Position numbers and translations under genes: made by a program. A stretch of 17,561 bases of DNA, from positions 1 to 17,561 of the forward strand of contig QHPM01000107.1 in the NCBI GenBank assembly GCA_003219095.1, in the 5' to 3' direction. Positions 8,453 to 15,345 of this stretch are shown in pieces; position 1 is the first letter of the stretch, and each line of letters starts with the position of its first letter. A model generated the notes under the pieces. It was not told the DNA's origin. It searched no databases and saw nothing but the letters and a program-made list of their open reading frames with translations. The DNA is from Verrucomicrobiota bacterium (GTDB lineage: Bacteria; Verrucomicrobiota; Verrucomicrobiia; Chthoniobacterales; UBA10450).

Positions 8453-8522
8453 TGTAGCCGCGGTCGCTGGCCGCGGCTTGTGCGAGAATGAAACGATGCC
8501 GCGGCCGGCGAGCGCGCCTACA
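8453..8522. repeat. REP-pair (REPIN-like) palindrome between convergent genes
   Basis: Two 25-nt arms (8453-8477 and 8498-8522) are inverse copies with three mismatches and a 20-nt spacer. Both outer ends read TGTAG. The left arm by itself folds as GCCGCGG...CCGCGGC with a short loop, the GTAG-hairpin layout of REP sequences. It starts two bases after the sulfurtransferase stop. Its right end overlaps the end of the minus-strand molybdoenzyme gene, whose TAG stop (8520-8518) is the TAG of this repeat. It could end transcription from both sides. Confidence 0.85.
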
Positions 8523-9561
8523 GGCGCACTTCCACTTCGATCGGCAAACAATGGCTGATCATGTAGGTGCCGCCGTTGGCATCGCGTTCCATCGGCTGAA
8601 TCCGACCACGTGAGTCCGTGGCGCGCGCCGTCAGGATGTAATTGCCTGGAGCCGGAGTCTGCCATTCGAACTCCCAGAGTTGCCACGCATTTTCAGTCGC
8701 ATCCCCTTGGAGAGTGGCCTCGTGCCACGACTTGCCGTTATCAGAGCTGATTTCCACTTTGGTAATGATAGCTTCCGCAGTCCAGGCCGCGCCTTTCACG
8801 AGATACTTTGAATTCGCGCGAATAACTTCGTTGTTCTCGGGTTGTGCGATCTCCGCTTTCACCTGCATCTCAGCTAATGGAACAAGGGCCGGCCCGCTCT
8901 CCCCGCGTTGCCAGAAGGCGTAATCAATCGATTGGTAGTAACCATTGAATGGTTGATCGGTGACAATGACCCGCTGGAGCCATTTGATTGACGCCATTCC
9001 GTACCAACCGGGAACAATTGCACGCAGGGGGAACCCGTGAGCGGCCGTCAGTGGTTGGCCGTTCATGGAATAAGCAAGCAGTACGTCATCCATTGCTTTC
9101 TCCACCGACAAACTGCGCGCGAAGTTGATCTTCCCAGCGGGACGCGGTGGCTCGGCGATCGTGCCGTTATCCGCGCCTTCGAGAATGATTTCTCGCGCCT
9201 CGTTCGCCATCTCGGCACGTTGCAGCAGGTCGCGCAGTTTCACGCCAGTCCACTCCGCGTTGCCGACAGCGCCAAGCTCCCATTGCACACCTTTTACTTT
9301 CGGAACAAGAAAGACGCGGCTATTACCAGCGCACTCTAGTGTGGCCGTGACCGTCTGCGTGGGCATCTGGCGTAAGTCATCCATCGTCACCTCGAATGGC
9401 CGCGCCACCTCGCCTTCTACTTTCAAACGCCAATCGCGTTCGTTGATTCTCGGGATCGGAAAATGGCAGCGTATGTAAAATCGCTCGTTCGGCGTAACAA
9501 AACCCTCCAGCGCGCTGAACGGCATCTCGAGATTCGGCGGTTCTTTCTCCCGCGTGATCAT
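8518..9561 (-). CDS. Sulfite-oxidase-type molybdopterin oxidoreductase, no export signal
   Basis: A 347-residue enzyme of the sulfite oxidase family, which oxidises sulfite to sulfate at a molybdenum cofactor. The molybdopterin domain (about 40-205) has TLECAGNSR with the Mo-ligand Cys77, then AHGFPLRAIVPGWYGMASIKW (His175, Arg180). The C-terminal dimerisation domain (about 235-345, Ig-like) has KVEISSDNGKSWHEATL and YILTARATDSRGRIQP. Bacterial SorA-type enzymes are usually exported by Tat. Here an in-frame TAG only 15 nt upstream of the ATG rules out any N-terminal extension, so the enzyme should be cytoplasmic. It is 15 bp behind the persulfide dioxygenase gene and surely cotranscribed; that enzyme can yield sulfite. 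Its stop codon is supplied by the repeat at 8453-8522, so the last residues may have been altered by that insertion. The electron acceptor is unknown; no haem domain is present. Confidence 0.92.
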   Translation of the reverse strand: MITREKEPPNLEMPFSALEGFVTPNERFYIRCHFPIPRINERDWRLKVEGEVARPFEVTMDDLRQMPTQTVTATLECAGNSRVFLVPKVKGVQWELGAVGNAEWTGVKLRDLLQRAEMANEAREIILEGADNGTIAEPPRPAGKINFARSLSVEKAMDDVLLAYSMNGQPLTAAHGFPLRAIVPGWYGMASIKWLQRVIVTDQPFNGYYQSIDYAFWQRGESGPALVPLAEMQVKAEIAQPENNEVIRANSKYLVKGAAWTAEAIITKVEISSDNGKSWHEATLQGDATENAWQLWEFEWQTPAPGNYILTARATDSRGRIQPMERDANGGTYMISHCLPIEVEVRL

Positions 9562-9576
9562 GGGCGCCCGCGAAAA

Positions 9577-10992
9577 CTAGGCTGCTTTTTCCTGGGCGGC
9601 GTTGCGATCGACGGGATAGCCCGCTTCTTTCCAGGCGTGCCAACTCCCCGGGACATTGCGCACATCCGCAAAGCCTTCACCTTTCAGAATGCTGGCGGCG
9701 ATGCTTGCGCGATATCCGCTTGCGCAGTAAACCGCGGTCGGCTTCGATTTATCCAGTTCGCCAAATCGTTTCCACAGTTCCGCCAGAAAAATGTGGCGAG
9801 CATCCGGAACGTGGCCGCCTTTCCACTCGCGGTTCGACCGCACATCGAGAATTTGCAATTCGCGGCCCGCCTTTTTTAAATCGTGCACACTCATCTGCGC
9901 AACCTGGGCGAATGGATAACCGGCGTTGTCCCATGCTTTCATTCCACCGACCAGATAACCGGCGAATTTGGTGAAACCGGTGCGAATGAACAGACGTACG
10001 ATTTCATCGAGATCATCATCATTTTCCAGCACGAGCAAAATCGGTTGTTCCGGATCCAGAAGTGACCCGGCCCAGGTCGAAAGCATGGGCGAACCTCCGA
10101 TGTTCAGCGCTCCCGAAATATGCGCGGCGCCAAAGCTCAACATCAGACGTGTGTCGATAAGAATGCCTGCTTTTTCATCGACCGCTTTCTTGAATGCCTT
10201 CGGCGGCAGCCCGGCGACTCGGGGTAAACCGCCGAGCACTTCGGGGCCTTCCGCATTCACTTTTTTCATCCGCGGATAATATTTCGGAATGGGCGGCGCG
10301 GTGGAGATTGCAAAACGGGTGAATGATTCCACGTCCTTAAACTGCAGAAAGGGATTAAGCGGTCGCTCGTAGCCAATTGTGCTGTTCAAGCGGTCGCCGA
10401 TTTCCGCGCCACATGGCGAACCGCTGCCATGTCCCGGATAAATGATCACGCTGTCCGGCAGGGTCATATAAAAATCGCGCAGAGTATGAAATTGCTGGGC
10501 CGCGAGTTTGCCGGTTTCTTTTTCACCGAGCAGATCAGGGCGGCCCGCTGAGTTCACGAAAAGGGAGTCGCCACTCAAAACGCCCCACGGGATTTCCGGA
10601 TGTTCAGTGTCCGCCAATAAATACGACATATGCTCTGGCGTGTGACCCGGAGTATGGCGCGCGGTGATGACGACGGCGCCGAGGGTGAACTTGTCGCCAT
10701 CGCGTACTTTTTCGTTTTCGAATCCGTAGTGTGCGCCGCCTTCATGGCTGACGTAGATCTTTGCCGATTCAACTCGGCCGCGAAGCTCACGCGCACCACT
10801 AACGAGATCGGCATGAATATGGGTTTCGAAAATATGCGTAATCGCAACATTTTTTGCGCGCGCCAACTCGAGATAAACTTCAACATCCACCCGCGGATCG
10901 AATACCGCCGCGATGCCTTCTTCGTCGTCTCCGATCAAATAAGAAATTTCCGCCAACCCTTCTGTTTGAATCGTCTCAAAGAGCAATGACAT
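9577..10992 (-). CDS. CstB-like persulfide dioxygenase-rhodanese fusion (MBL fold)
   Basis: A 471-residue three-domain protein. Residues 1-about 250 are an ETHE1-like metallo-beta-lactamase domain: FETHIHADLVSG (His58, His60, Asp62), ARHTPGHTPEH (His117), SGDSLF (Asp142), PGHGSGSPCG (His188, Cys194). The usual last His of HxHxDH is Leu here, as expected for mononuclear-iron persulfide dioxygenases rather than two-zinc hydrolases. Residues about 265-362 form a rhodanese fold without an active Cys. Residues about 365-465 form a second rhodanese with VYCASGYRAS (Cys423). This order, including the dead middle domain, matches CstB of Staphylococcus aureus, which oxidises low-molecular-weight persulfide and makes thiosulfate. 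The role is sulfide/persulfide detoxification in the cytoplasm. It is first gene of an operon with a sulfite-oxidase-type enzyme and is divergent from a two-component system. Confidence 0.93.
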   Translation of the reverse strand: MSLLFETIQTEGLAEISYLIGDDEEGIAAVFDPRVDVEVYLELARAKNVAITHIFETHIHADLVSGARELRGRVESAKIYVSHEGGAHYGFENEKVRDGDKFTLGAVVITARHTPGHTPEHMSYLLADTEHPEIPWGVLSGDSLFVNSAGRPDLLGEKETGKLAAQQFHTLRDFYMTLPDSVIIYPGHGSGSPCGAEIGDRLNSTIGYERPLNPFLQFKDVESFTRFAISTAPPIPKYYPRMKKVNAEGPEVLGGLPRVAGLPPKAFKKAVDEKAGILIDTRLMLSFGAAHISGALNIGGSPMLSTWAGSLLDPEQPILLVLENDDDLDEIVRLFIRTGFTKFAGYLVGGMKAWDNAGYPFAQVAQMSVHDLKKAGRELQILDVRSNREWKGGHVPDARHIFLAELWKRFGELDKSKPTAVYCASGYRASIAASILKGEGFADVRNVPGSWHAWKEAGYPVDRNAAQEKAA

Positions 10993-11095
10993 AACCCGCC
11001 ACTATACCGCCGAGACGCCGGCTGAAGTCAAGCTGCCGGGAAGAAAAACAATGCGTCCAGCGGTTCAATAGCGCATGATTGGTCGATTTATTTAA
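10993..11095. promoter_or_regulatory. Divergent promoter region of the persulfide operon and the two-component system
   Basis: A 103-bp gap between two divergent starts. On the minus strand TTGACT (11031-11026) and TATAGT (11006-11001) are good sigma70-like boxes, though the 19-bp spacing is slightly long. Transcription would begin about 1-3 nt before the ATG at 10992, giving an almost leaderless mRNA. CCGGC (11018-11022) and GCCGG (11035-11039) flank the -35 box symmetrically and could be a weak operator. On the plus side only an A/T-rich stretch (gatttatttaa) precedes the regulator's ATG. Confidence 0.45.
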
Positions 11096-11770
11096 ATGCG
11101 AATTCTCTTGATCGAGGATGAAAAGAAGACCGCCGCTTACCTGGCCAAGGGCCTTGGCGAAGAAGGTTTCCAAGTTACGACCGCAGCCGATGGCGAAGCC
11201 GGATTGGATCTGGCGCTGGCCAAGACCTTCGATCTTTTCATCATCGACGTAATGCTGCCGAAGAGAGACGGTTGGTCGATCGTAGCGACGCTTAAGAGAA
11301 AGGAGATTCGCACACCGATTCTTTTGTTGACCGCCCGCGATAGTGTTCGCGACCGAGTGAAAGGACTTGAACTCGGTGCCGACGATTATTTAGTGAAGCC
11401 GTTCGCGTTTTCGGAACTACTGGCCCGGGTCCGATCCGTCTTACGCCGTTCTTCAGTGGAACAAGCATGCGAGCATCTGCGCATCCACGATCTGGAGATT
11501 GACACTAGGAAGCATAAGGCGTGTCGCTGCGGGACCCAGCTTCACCTCACTTCCAAGGAGTTCTTGCTCCTGGCCCACCTGGTCCGGCGGGCCGGTGAAG
11601 TTGTGTCGCGCAACGAAATCGCGAACCACATTTGGGATATTAATTTTCCCATCAACACCAACGTCGTCGATGTGATGGTGAGACGCTTGCGCGCAAAAGT
11701 GGACGATCCATTCAAAGAGAAACTGGTGCGAACCATCCGCGGCGTCGGCTATGTTCTTAAGTCCGACTAG
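11096..11770 (+). CDS. OmpR/CusR-type two-component response regulator
   Basis: A 224-residue transcription factor. The receiver domain (1-about 115) has LIEDEK (acidic pocket, Glu7/Asp8), phospho-acceptor Asp51 in FIIDVMLPKRDGW, Thr79 (LLLTARD) and Lys101-Pro102 (YLVKPFAFSEL). The winged-helix DNA-binding domain (about 125-223) has LHLTSKEFLLLAHLVRRAGE, TNVVDVMVRRLRAKVDDPF and VRTIRGVGYVL, all typical of the OmpR class and closest in style to heavy-metal regulators of the CusR/CopR group. It carries a small Cys cluster (Cys125, Cys143, Cys145: KACRCG) at the domain junction where relatives usually have Arg/Gly. The last 20 bp overlap the kinase gene, so the two are translationally coupled. 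Being divergent from the persulfide operon, it is a candidate regulator of that operon and of its own. Confidence 0.95.
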   Translation: MRILLIEDEKKTAAYLAKGLGEEGFQVTTAADGEAGLDLALAKTFDLFIIDVMLPKRDGWSIVATLKRKEIRTPILLLTARDSVRDRVKGLELGADDYLVKPFAFSELLARVRSVLRRSSVEQACEHLRIHDLEIDTRKHKACRCGTQLHLTSKEFLLLAHLVRRAGEVVSRNEIANHIWDINFPINTNVVDVMVRRLRAKVDDPFKEKLVRTIRGVGYVLKSD

Positions 11771-13175
11771 GCCGCGCTCGATTGCGTCCCAGCTTGTCCT
11801 TCTCTTTACTCTGGCCGCAGCGTTCCTTCTCTCCTGCGGGCTCGGAACCTTTTACTTGATCGTAGTGCGCCACGCCTTTGAAGAAGATAACGAATTTCTC
11901 GCTGACAGGTTATCGGCTTTGCGAGGCGAATTGAGTCAGACGGGCGGTCTCGCCAGTTTGACCGCGACAGTACGGAGCCCACGCGCGAGCAAAGTCGAGG
12001 CATATTGGGTGCGAGTGATGAACTCCAAGGGTTACGTCGTCACTGAAACCCCCAAAATGAACGTTTTTTTGCCTCCGTCTGCTTTTCCTGATCCACAAGA
12101 TAAGAATTCAATTTACCGCCCGAAAAATTATCGTATCAGCAAGAAATTATTTTCGCTGGTGGCGACAATCGAAGAGGCAGATGGCCAGCCCTACATTATC
12201 CAACTCGCTCAAGATCGGTCGAGCGACGAGCAGTTTGCCACTCAATTCGCTTTCGTTCTTGGCGGCGCCCTCGGTCTCGGAATCCTGGCATCGGCAATGA
12301 TCGCGATCGCTGTTACCAAGCGCGGCCTGTGGCCGTTACAGCAAATGACGCAATCGCTCGAACGCATCGGCCCCGCCCATCTTGACGAACGCGTGGGTAA
12401 GACGACCTGGCCGCGCGAACTTCAGCCGGTCGCTACTGCTTTCGACGAGATGCTGGCACGGCTGGAAAATTCATTTACCAAACTCTCCCAGTTCTCAGCC
12501 GACCTCGCCCATGAACTTCGGACGCCAATTTCCAATATTCGCGGAGAAGCTGAAGTTACCTTAACCCGGCCGCGCACCTCGGAGGACTATCGCAACGTCA
12601 TCGAATCGATCGCCGCCGAATGCGAAAGACTATCGGGCATTGTCGACAACCTTTTATTTCTCGCGCGCGCCGAAGGAGTTGATCGCCAAATCGAACGAGG
12701 CGTCTTTGCCGCGCGGCCCGCGATTGAAAAGATCGCGGCCTATTATCGGACAATCGCAGAAGAGCGAGGTATTTCCATTACCAACAAAGGTGACGGCGAC
12801 GTCTGTGCCGACGCGCTGTTGTTCGATCGCGCTTTGAGTAATCTCCTCGATAACGCCCTCTGCTTCACTCCTGACGGCGGCAAAATTACTATCGCTACGA
12901 AGACCAAACCGGATCGTACCGAACTGGCGGTCGAAGACACTGGCTGTGGAATTCCTCCACAACATCTCCCCCACGTATGCGATCGGTTCTACCGGGTGGA
13001 TTCGTCGCGCAGTCCACGGGGAACAGGCCTCGGTCTGGCCCTGGTCAAATCTATCACCGATCTGCATGGTGGATCCGTTACGGTATCGAGCGAAGTCAAT
13101 CGCGGCACAACCGTGACCCTTATTTTCCCGACGAGAAGAGTGGATGATCTTTCGGGCGCGCCAACTCGAGAATAG
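11751..13175 (+). CDS. Heavy-metal-sensor-type sensor histidine kinase
   Basis: A 474-residue membrane histidine kinase partnered with the preceding regulator. Transmembrane helix 1 is at about 15-39, a periplasmic sensor region spans about 40-163, helix 2 is at about 166-188, and HAMP lies at about 190-243 (GLWPLQQMTQSLERI). HisKA has FSADLAHELRTPISNIRGEA with the phospho-acceptor His254. The ATPase domain has an N box (SNLLDNA, Asn364/Asn368), VEDTGCGIPP, DRFYRVDSSRSPRGTGLGLA and a standard end. FSADLAHELRTP-xxNIRGEAEVxL with ECERLSGIVDNLLFLARAE resembles the CusS-type heavy-metal kinase group. The periplasmic region has no Cys or His-rich copper motif, so the ligand is open. It overlaps the regulator gene by 20 bp and is followed 19 bp later by a DUF1259 gene, probably in the same operon. 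Confidence 0.94.
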   Translation: MFLSPTRPRSIASQLVLLFTLAAAFLLSCGLGTFYLIVVRHAFEEDNEFLADRLSALRGELSQTGGLASLTATVRSPRASKVEAYWVRVMNSKGYVVTETPKMNVFLPPSAFPDPQDKNSIYRPKNYRISKKLFSLVATIEEADGQPYIIQLAQDRSSDEQFATQFAFVLGGALGLGILASAMIAIAVTKRGLWPLQQMTQSLERIGPAHLDERVGKTTWPRELQPVATAFDEMLARLENSFTKLSQFSADLAHELRTPISNIRGEAEVTLTRPRTSEDYRNVIESIAAECERLSGIVDNLLFLARAEGVDRQIERGVFAARPAIEKIAAYYRTIAEERGISITNKGDGDVCADALLFDRALSNLLDNALCFTPDGGKITIATKTKPDRTELAVEDTGCGIPPQHLPHVCDRFYRVDSSRSPRGTGLGLALVKSITDLHGGSVTVSSEVNRGTTVTLIFPTRRVDDLSGAPTRE

Positions 13176-13194
13176 GAAGATAGGATTCGTTAGG

Positions 13195-14106
13195 ATGAAA
13201 ATTATAGTCTCATTCCTGATAGCAACAGCTCTCAATGCCGCCGGCGCCACCTTAAACACCGCGCAGATCGATCAGCTGACGGGTTTAAAGGGTAAGCTCA
13301 ACGAAAAGGAGGGCGCCTACAAAATCAGTTTCACACGCGAAGACATCGCAGTTTCCGTTGATGGCTGGAAAATACCAGCTTTCATGGGACTCAGCACCTG
13401 GGCCGCATTCACCAAGGCTACGCACAGTGAAGTCATGGTCATGGGTGATACCGTTCTCTACGAGGACGAAGTTAATCTTGCGATGTTCGTGGCCTTGGAA
13501 AGCGGCCTCAGTGTTACCGCTTTACACAATCATTTCTTCTTCGACCACCCCCGAGTATTCTTCATGCACATCGAAGGTGAAGGCACGATCGAGCACATCG
13601 CCTCCTCGGTCCGGCTTCTCTACGACAAAGTCAGGGAGTTTCGCACCGCCCATCCAATGCCGGCCGATTCTTTCCTCAAGCCAGCGTTGCCTGACGTCAA
13701 CACAATTACCGCCGATCCACTGAATAAAATTTTTCACATCAGCGGGGAACTTAACAAGGGCATGATCAAATTCACCTTCGGGCATCCCGCAAAAATGCAT
13801 GGCGTTAGCATCGATAGCACGATGGGGGTGAATACTTGGGCGGCATTTGCCGGTAGTGATGAGAATGCGGTGGTTGATGGTGACTTCGCGGTTACGGAAA
13901 ACGAATTGCGAGCGACCCTGAAATCGTTGCGAGAAGCAGGCATCAATATCGTCGCTATCCATTCACATATGATTGGCGAAGAACCGCGGATTATTTTCTT
14001 TCACTATTGGGGGCGCGGTTCGGCTCAAAGCCTCGCCCAAAGCATTGAGAAAGCTTTACCCGCCGCGGCTGGAACACCGGCAAAACCGCACGCAGATGTG
14101 AGGTAG
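13195..14106 (+). CDS. Secreted protein with two DUF1259 (LppY/LpqO) domains
   Basis: About 303 residues with the ATG at 13195; a further in-frame ATG at 13144 lies inside the kinase gene and would hide the signal peptide. Residues 1-18 (MKIIVSFLIATALNAAGA) look like a Sec signal. Two copies of one domain follow: about 50-150 and 195-290. They share S/NTWAAF, then TALHNHFFFDHPRVFFMHIEGEG in the first (His111, His113, His118, His125) and VAIHSHMIGEEPRIIFFHYWGRG in the second (His256, His258, His270). The conserved H-x-H...PR-x-x-F-x-H pattern suggests metal or small-ligand binding, but no biochemical role is established that I know of. It starts 19 bp after the kinase stop with a gttaggATG context, so it is probably part of the two-component operon. 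It may be a sensor accessory or regulated effector in the periplasm (inference). Confidence 0.88.
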   Translation: MKIIVSFLIATALNAAGATLNTAQIDQLTGLKGKLNEKEGAYKISFTREDIAVSVDGWKIPAFMGLSTWAAFTKATHSEVMVMGDTVLYEDEVNLAMFVALESGLSVTALHNHFFFDHPRVFFMHIEGEGTIEHIASSVRLLYDKVREFRTAHPMPADSFLKPALPDVNTITADPLNKIFHISGELNKGMIKFTFGHPAKMHGVSIDSTMGVNTWAAFAGSDENAVVDGDFAVTENELRATLKSLREAGINIVAIHSHMIGEEPRIIFFHYWGRGSAQSLAQSIEKALPAAAGTPAKPHADVR

Positions 14107-14120
14107 GAACGTCGGCTTCT

Positions 14121-14148
14121 GTTACAGGGTAAGCTCGAATCCTGTAAC
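14121..14148 (+). terminator. Possible hairpin terminator after DUF1259 gene
   Basis: gttacagg and cctgtaac are perfect 8-bp complements around a 12-nt loop, 15 nt after the stop codon. The sequence that follows (tatttcac) is only partly T-rich, so this is a weak terminator candidate. Confidence 0.3.
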
Positions 14149-14461
14149 TATTTCACTCCAAGTAAGTTAAAACGTTTTCCGGAGATTATGCGTTTCCTTC
14201 GAGCCGTTCAAGGGTCGGACAAGCTTACAAACTTCTTATATTTGATGACGGCATATTTTCAATCGAACAGCTTTCGCCATCTATCTGTAAACGTCTAATG
14301 CAATGGCGCATAGACAGATTTTCGCGTTGCATTTTGGGTCCGCGAAGATTTGCTGGCACGGGCAGTGCTGCACTAAAGGTTCTGATTTCTCACGCGGTGT
14401 GTTTTACTACGTCCTGCTGCGGCGTTGAATAACGTGGCGCGCTGAGGAACTCCCCACGCTA

Positions 14462-14485
14462 GCCTCTCCCTGCAAAGGGAGAGGC
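14462..14485. repeat. Strong intergenic hairpin with GCAA loop
   Basis: gcctctccc-tgcaaa-gggagaggc is a perfect 9-bp stem, extended to 10 by a T-A pair, closing on GCAA, a GNRA-type tetraloop. Similar ctctccctgnaaagggagag palindromes occur as intergenic repeats in many bacteria. There is no poly-T tract on either side, so repeat is a safer label than terminator. Confidence 0.6.
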
Positions 14486-14608
14486 GAATGGGTAGTAGCG
14501 CGGGCGCAGATAAAGAGAGGCTTTCTAGCGAGGGCACCTCGTTCGGCAACCAGGCTCCCACGCGCCCTCCTTGAATCCGAAGACGCCACGATTACAGTCG
14601 AGACGCAA

Positions 14609-14824
14609 ATGCTCGATACCATACTCGGGGCGCTGAAATGGGGCGTGGTTGGCTTCGTGGTAACGCTTTTTTTGATGGTAATATTCGAGGCCAGTCGCAT
14701 TCACGACGACATCCCGGTGCCGGAGTTCAAACGCCGGCACACTCGGCGCACCACCATTGCCCTCTCCATTTTTGCCGGCATTCTTTCCGGACTAGTTTGG
14801 CTGCTGGTGCAGCGCTTGGATTAG
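14609..14824 (+). CDS. Small two-helix membrane protein, function unknown
   Basis: A 71-residue protein that I do not recognise. It has two hydrophobic segments (about 8-27, LKWGVVGFVVTLFLMVIFEA, and about 49-68, IALSIFAGILSGLVWLLV). They are joined by a polar, positively charged loop with a possible amphipathic part (SRIHDDIPVPEFKRRHTRRT), a hairpin topology with the basic loop likely cytoplasmic. The composition is clearly that of a real membrane protein rather than a chance frame. It is preceded by about 500 bp of non-coding DNA and followed 52 bp later by the VOC gene. The start ATG is preceded by agacgca, with no strong ribosome site. Confidence 0.65.
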   Translation: MLDTILGALKWGVVGFVVTLFLMVIFEASRIHDDIPVPEFKRRHTRRTTIALSIFAGILSGLVWLLVQRLD

Positions 14825-14876
14825 CTGCAGGGGACAAGGCATCTGTTCTTTCAGGCGCACCCGATACGATAGCAGG

Positions 14877-15263
14877 ATGAAGACTCCGTTTGTTCTTGGC
14901 GTGGTCGGGCATTTCGGGCTGGCGGTACGTGATCCGAAGAAGAGCGCCCGATGGTTTCAACGGATGCTTGGACTGCGCAAAGAATTCGACTTCCAGAACG
15001 GTGTTGCGGTCGGCAACGACAACATCACTATCGCCCTCTTTAAAGGGAAACCATCGCCGTCAACACTTGATCACATGTCTTTCCATCTGCCGGATATGGC
15101 AACGCTAAGAAAAGCGCTGGCGCACTTGAAGAAACACAAAGTCAACATCGAAGATCCCGGTGATGAGATCGGACCGGAAGCTCCGGGCTCGAAACACATG
15201 GGCTTATGGTTCCACGATCCGGATGGCTACCGCTGGGAACTTTCCGTTCAAGGCGGTAAATAG
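14877..15263 (+). CDS. VOC (glyoxalase/bleomycin-resistance fold) family protein
   Basis: A 128-residue single vicinal-oxygen-chelate module pair. The first beta-alpha-beta-beta-beta unit (about 6-57) has VGHFGLAVRDPKKSARWFQRMLG, with metal-ligand-like His12. The second (about 62-126) has LDHMSFHLPD (His66) and DPDGYRWELSV (Glu121). These positions fit the usual H/H/E metal site, so an active metalloenzyme (isomerase, lyase, dioxygenase or thiol-transferase type) is likely; the actual reaction cannot be named. The length is standard for a stand-alone VOC protein. The ATG directly follows gatagcagg, which leaves an unusually short spacing if that is the ribosome site. It is followed by a pyrimidine-rich gap of 82 bp and the potassium channel gene. 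Confidence 0.85.
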   Translation: MKTPFVLGVVGHFGLAVRDPKKSARWFQRMLGLRKEFDFQNGVAVGNDNITIALFKGKPSPSTLDHMSFHLPDMATLRKALAHLKKHKVNIEDPGDEIGPEAPGSKHMGLWFHDPDGYRWELSVQGGK

Positions 15264-15345
15264 CACGGACTACTTGGTCTCCCTTGCTCCCCTGTTCCTC
15301 GCTTTTCTCTTTTTTACTTTCCAGTTTTTACTTTCATGGTGAGCA
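15264..15345. promoter_or_regulatory. Pyrimidine-rich gap before the channel gene
   Basis: Between about 15277 and 15333 the plus strand is almost all C and T with repeated tttact motifs (ttttttactttcc, tttttacttt). A GGTGAG close to the ATG at 15346 may be its ribosome site, with only two bases between. The C/T bias could form a C-rich unstructured leader. No clear promoter boxes and no terminator stem are seen. Confidence 0.35.

Larger units (their letters stand above)
14107..14608. other. Non-coding stretch of about 500 bp
   Basis: No supported gene. The first 300 bp are more A/T-rich than the neighbours, and the rest is G/C-rich. It holds a small hairpin at 14121-14148 just after the DUF1259 stop, which may end the two-component operon, and a strong hairpin at 14462-14485. 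The reading frames that cross it are short, with atypical composition and no recognisable motif. It may contain the promoter of the small membrane protein gene or decayed coding sequence. Confidence 0.5.

Noticed and set aside
13144..13194. Earlier ATG for the DUF1259 protein
   Set aside because: It lies within the kinase gene and places 17 polar residues before a clear signal peptide that starts at 13195.
14121..14160. tRNA-like fragment (ctcgaatcctgtaac resembles a T-loop)
   Set aside because: The stem that should flank the T-loop does not pair, and no D-arm, anticodon arm or acceptor stem is present; it is better described as a simple hairpin.
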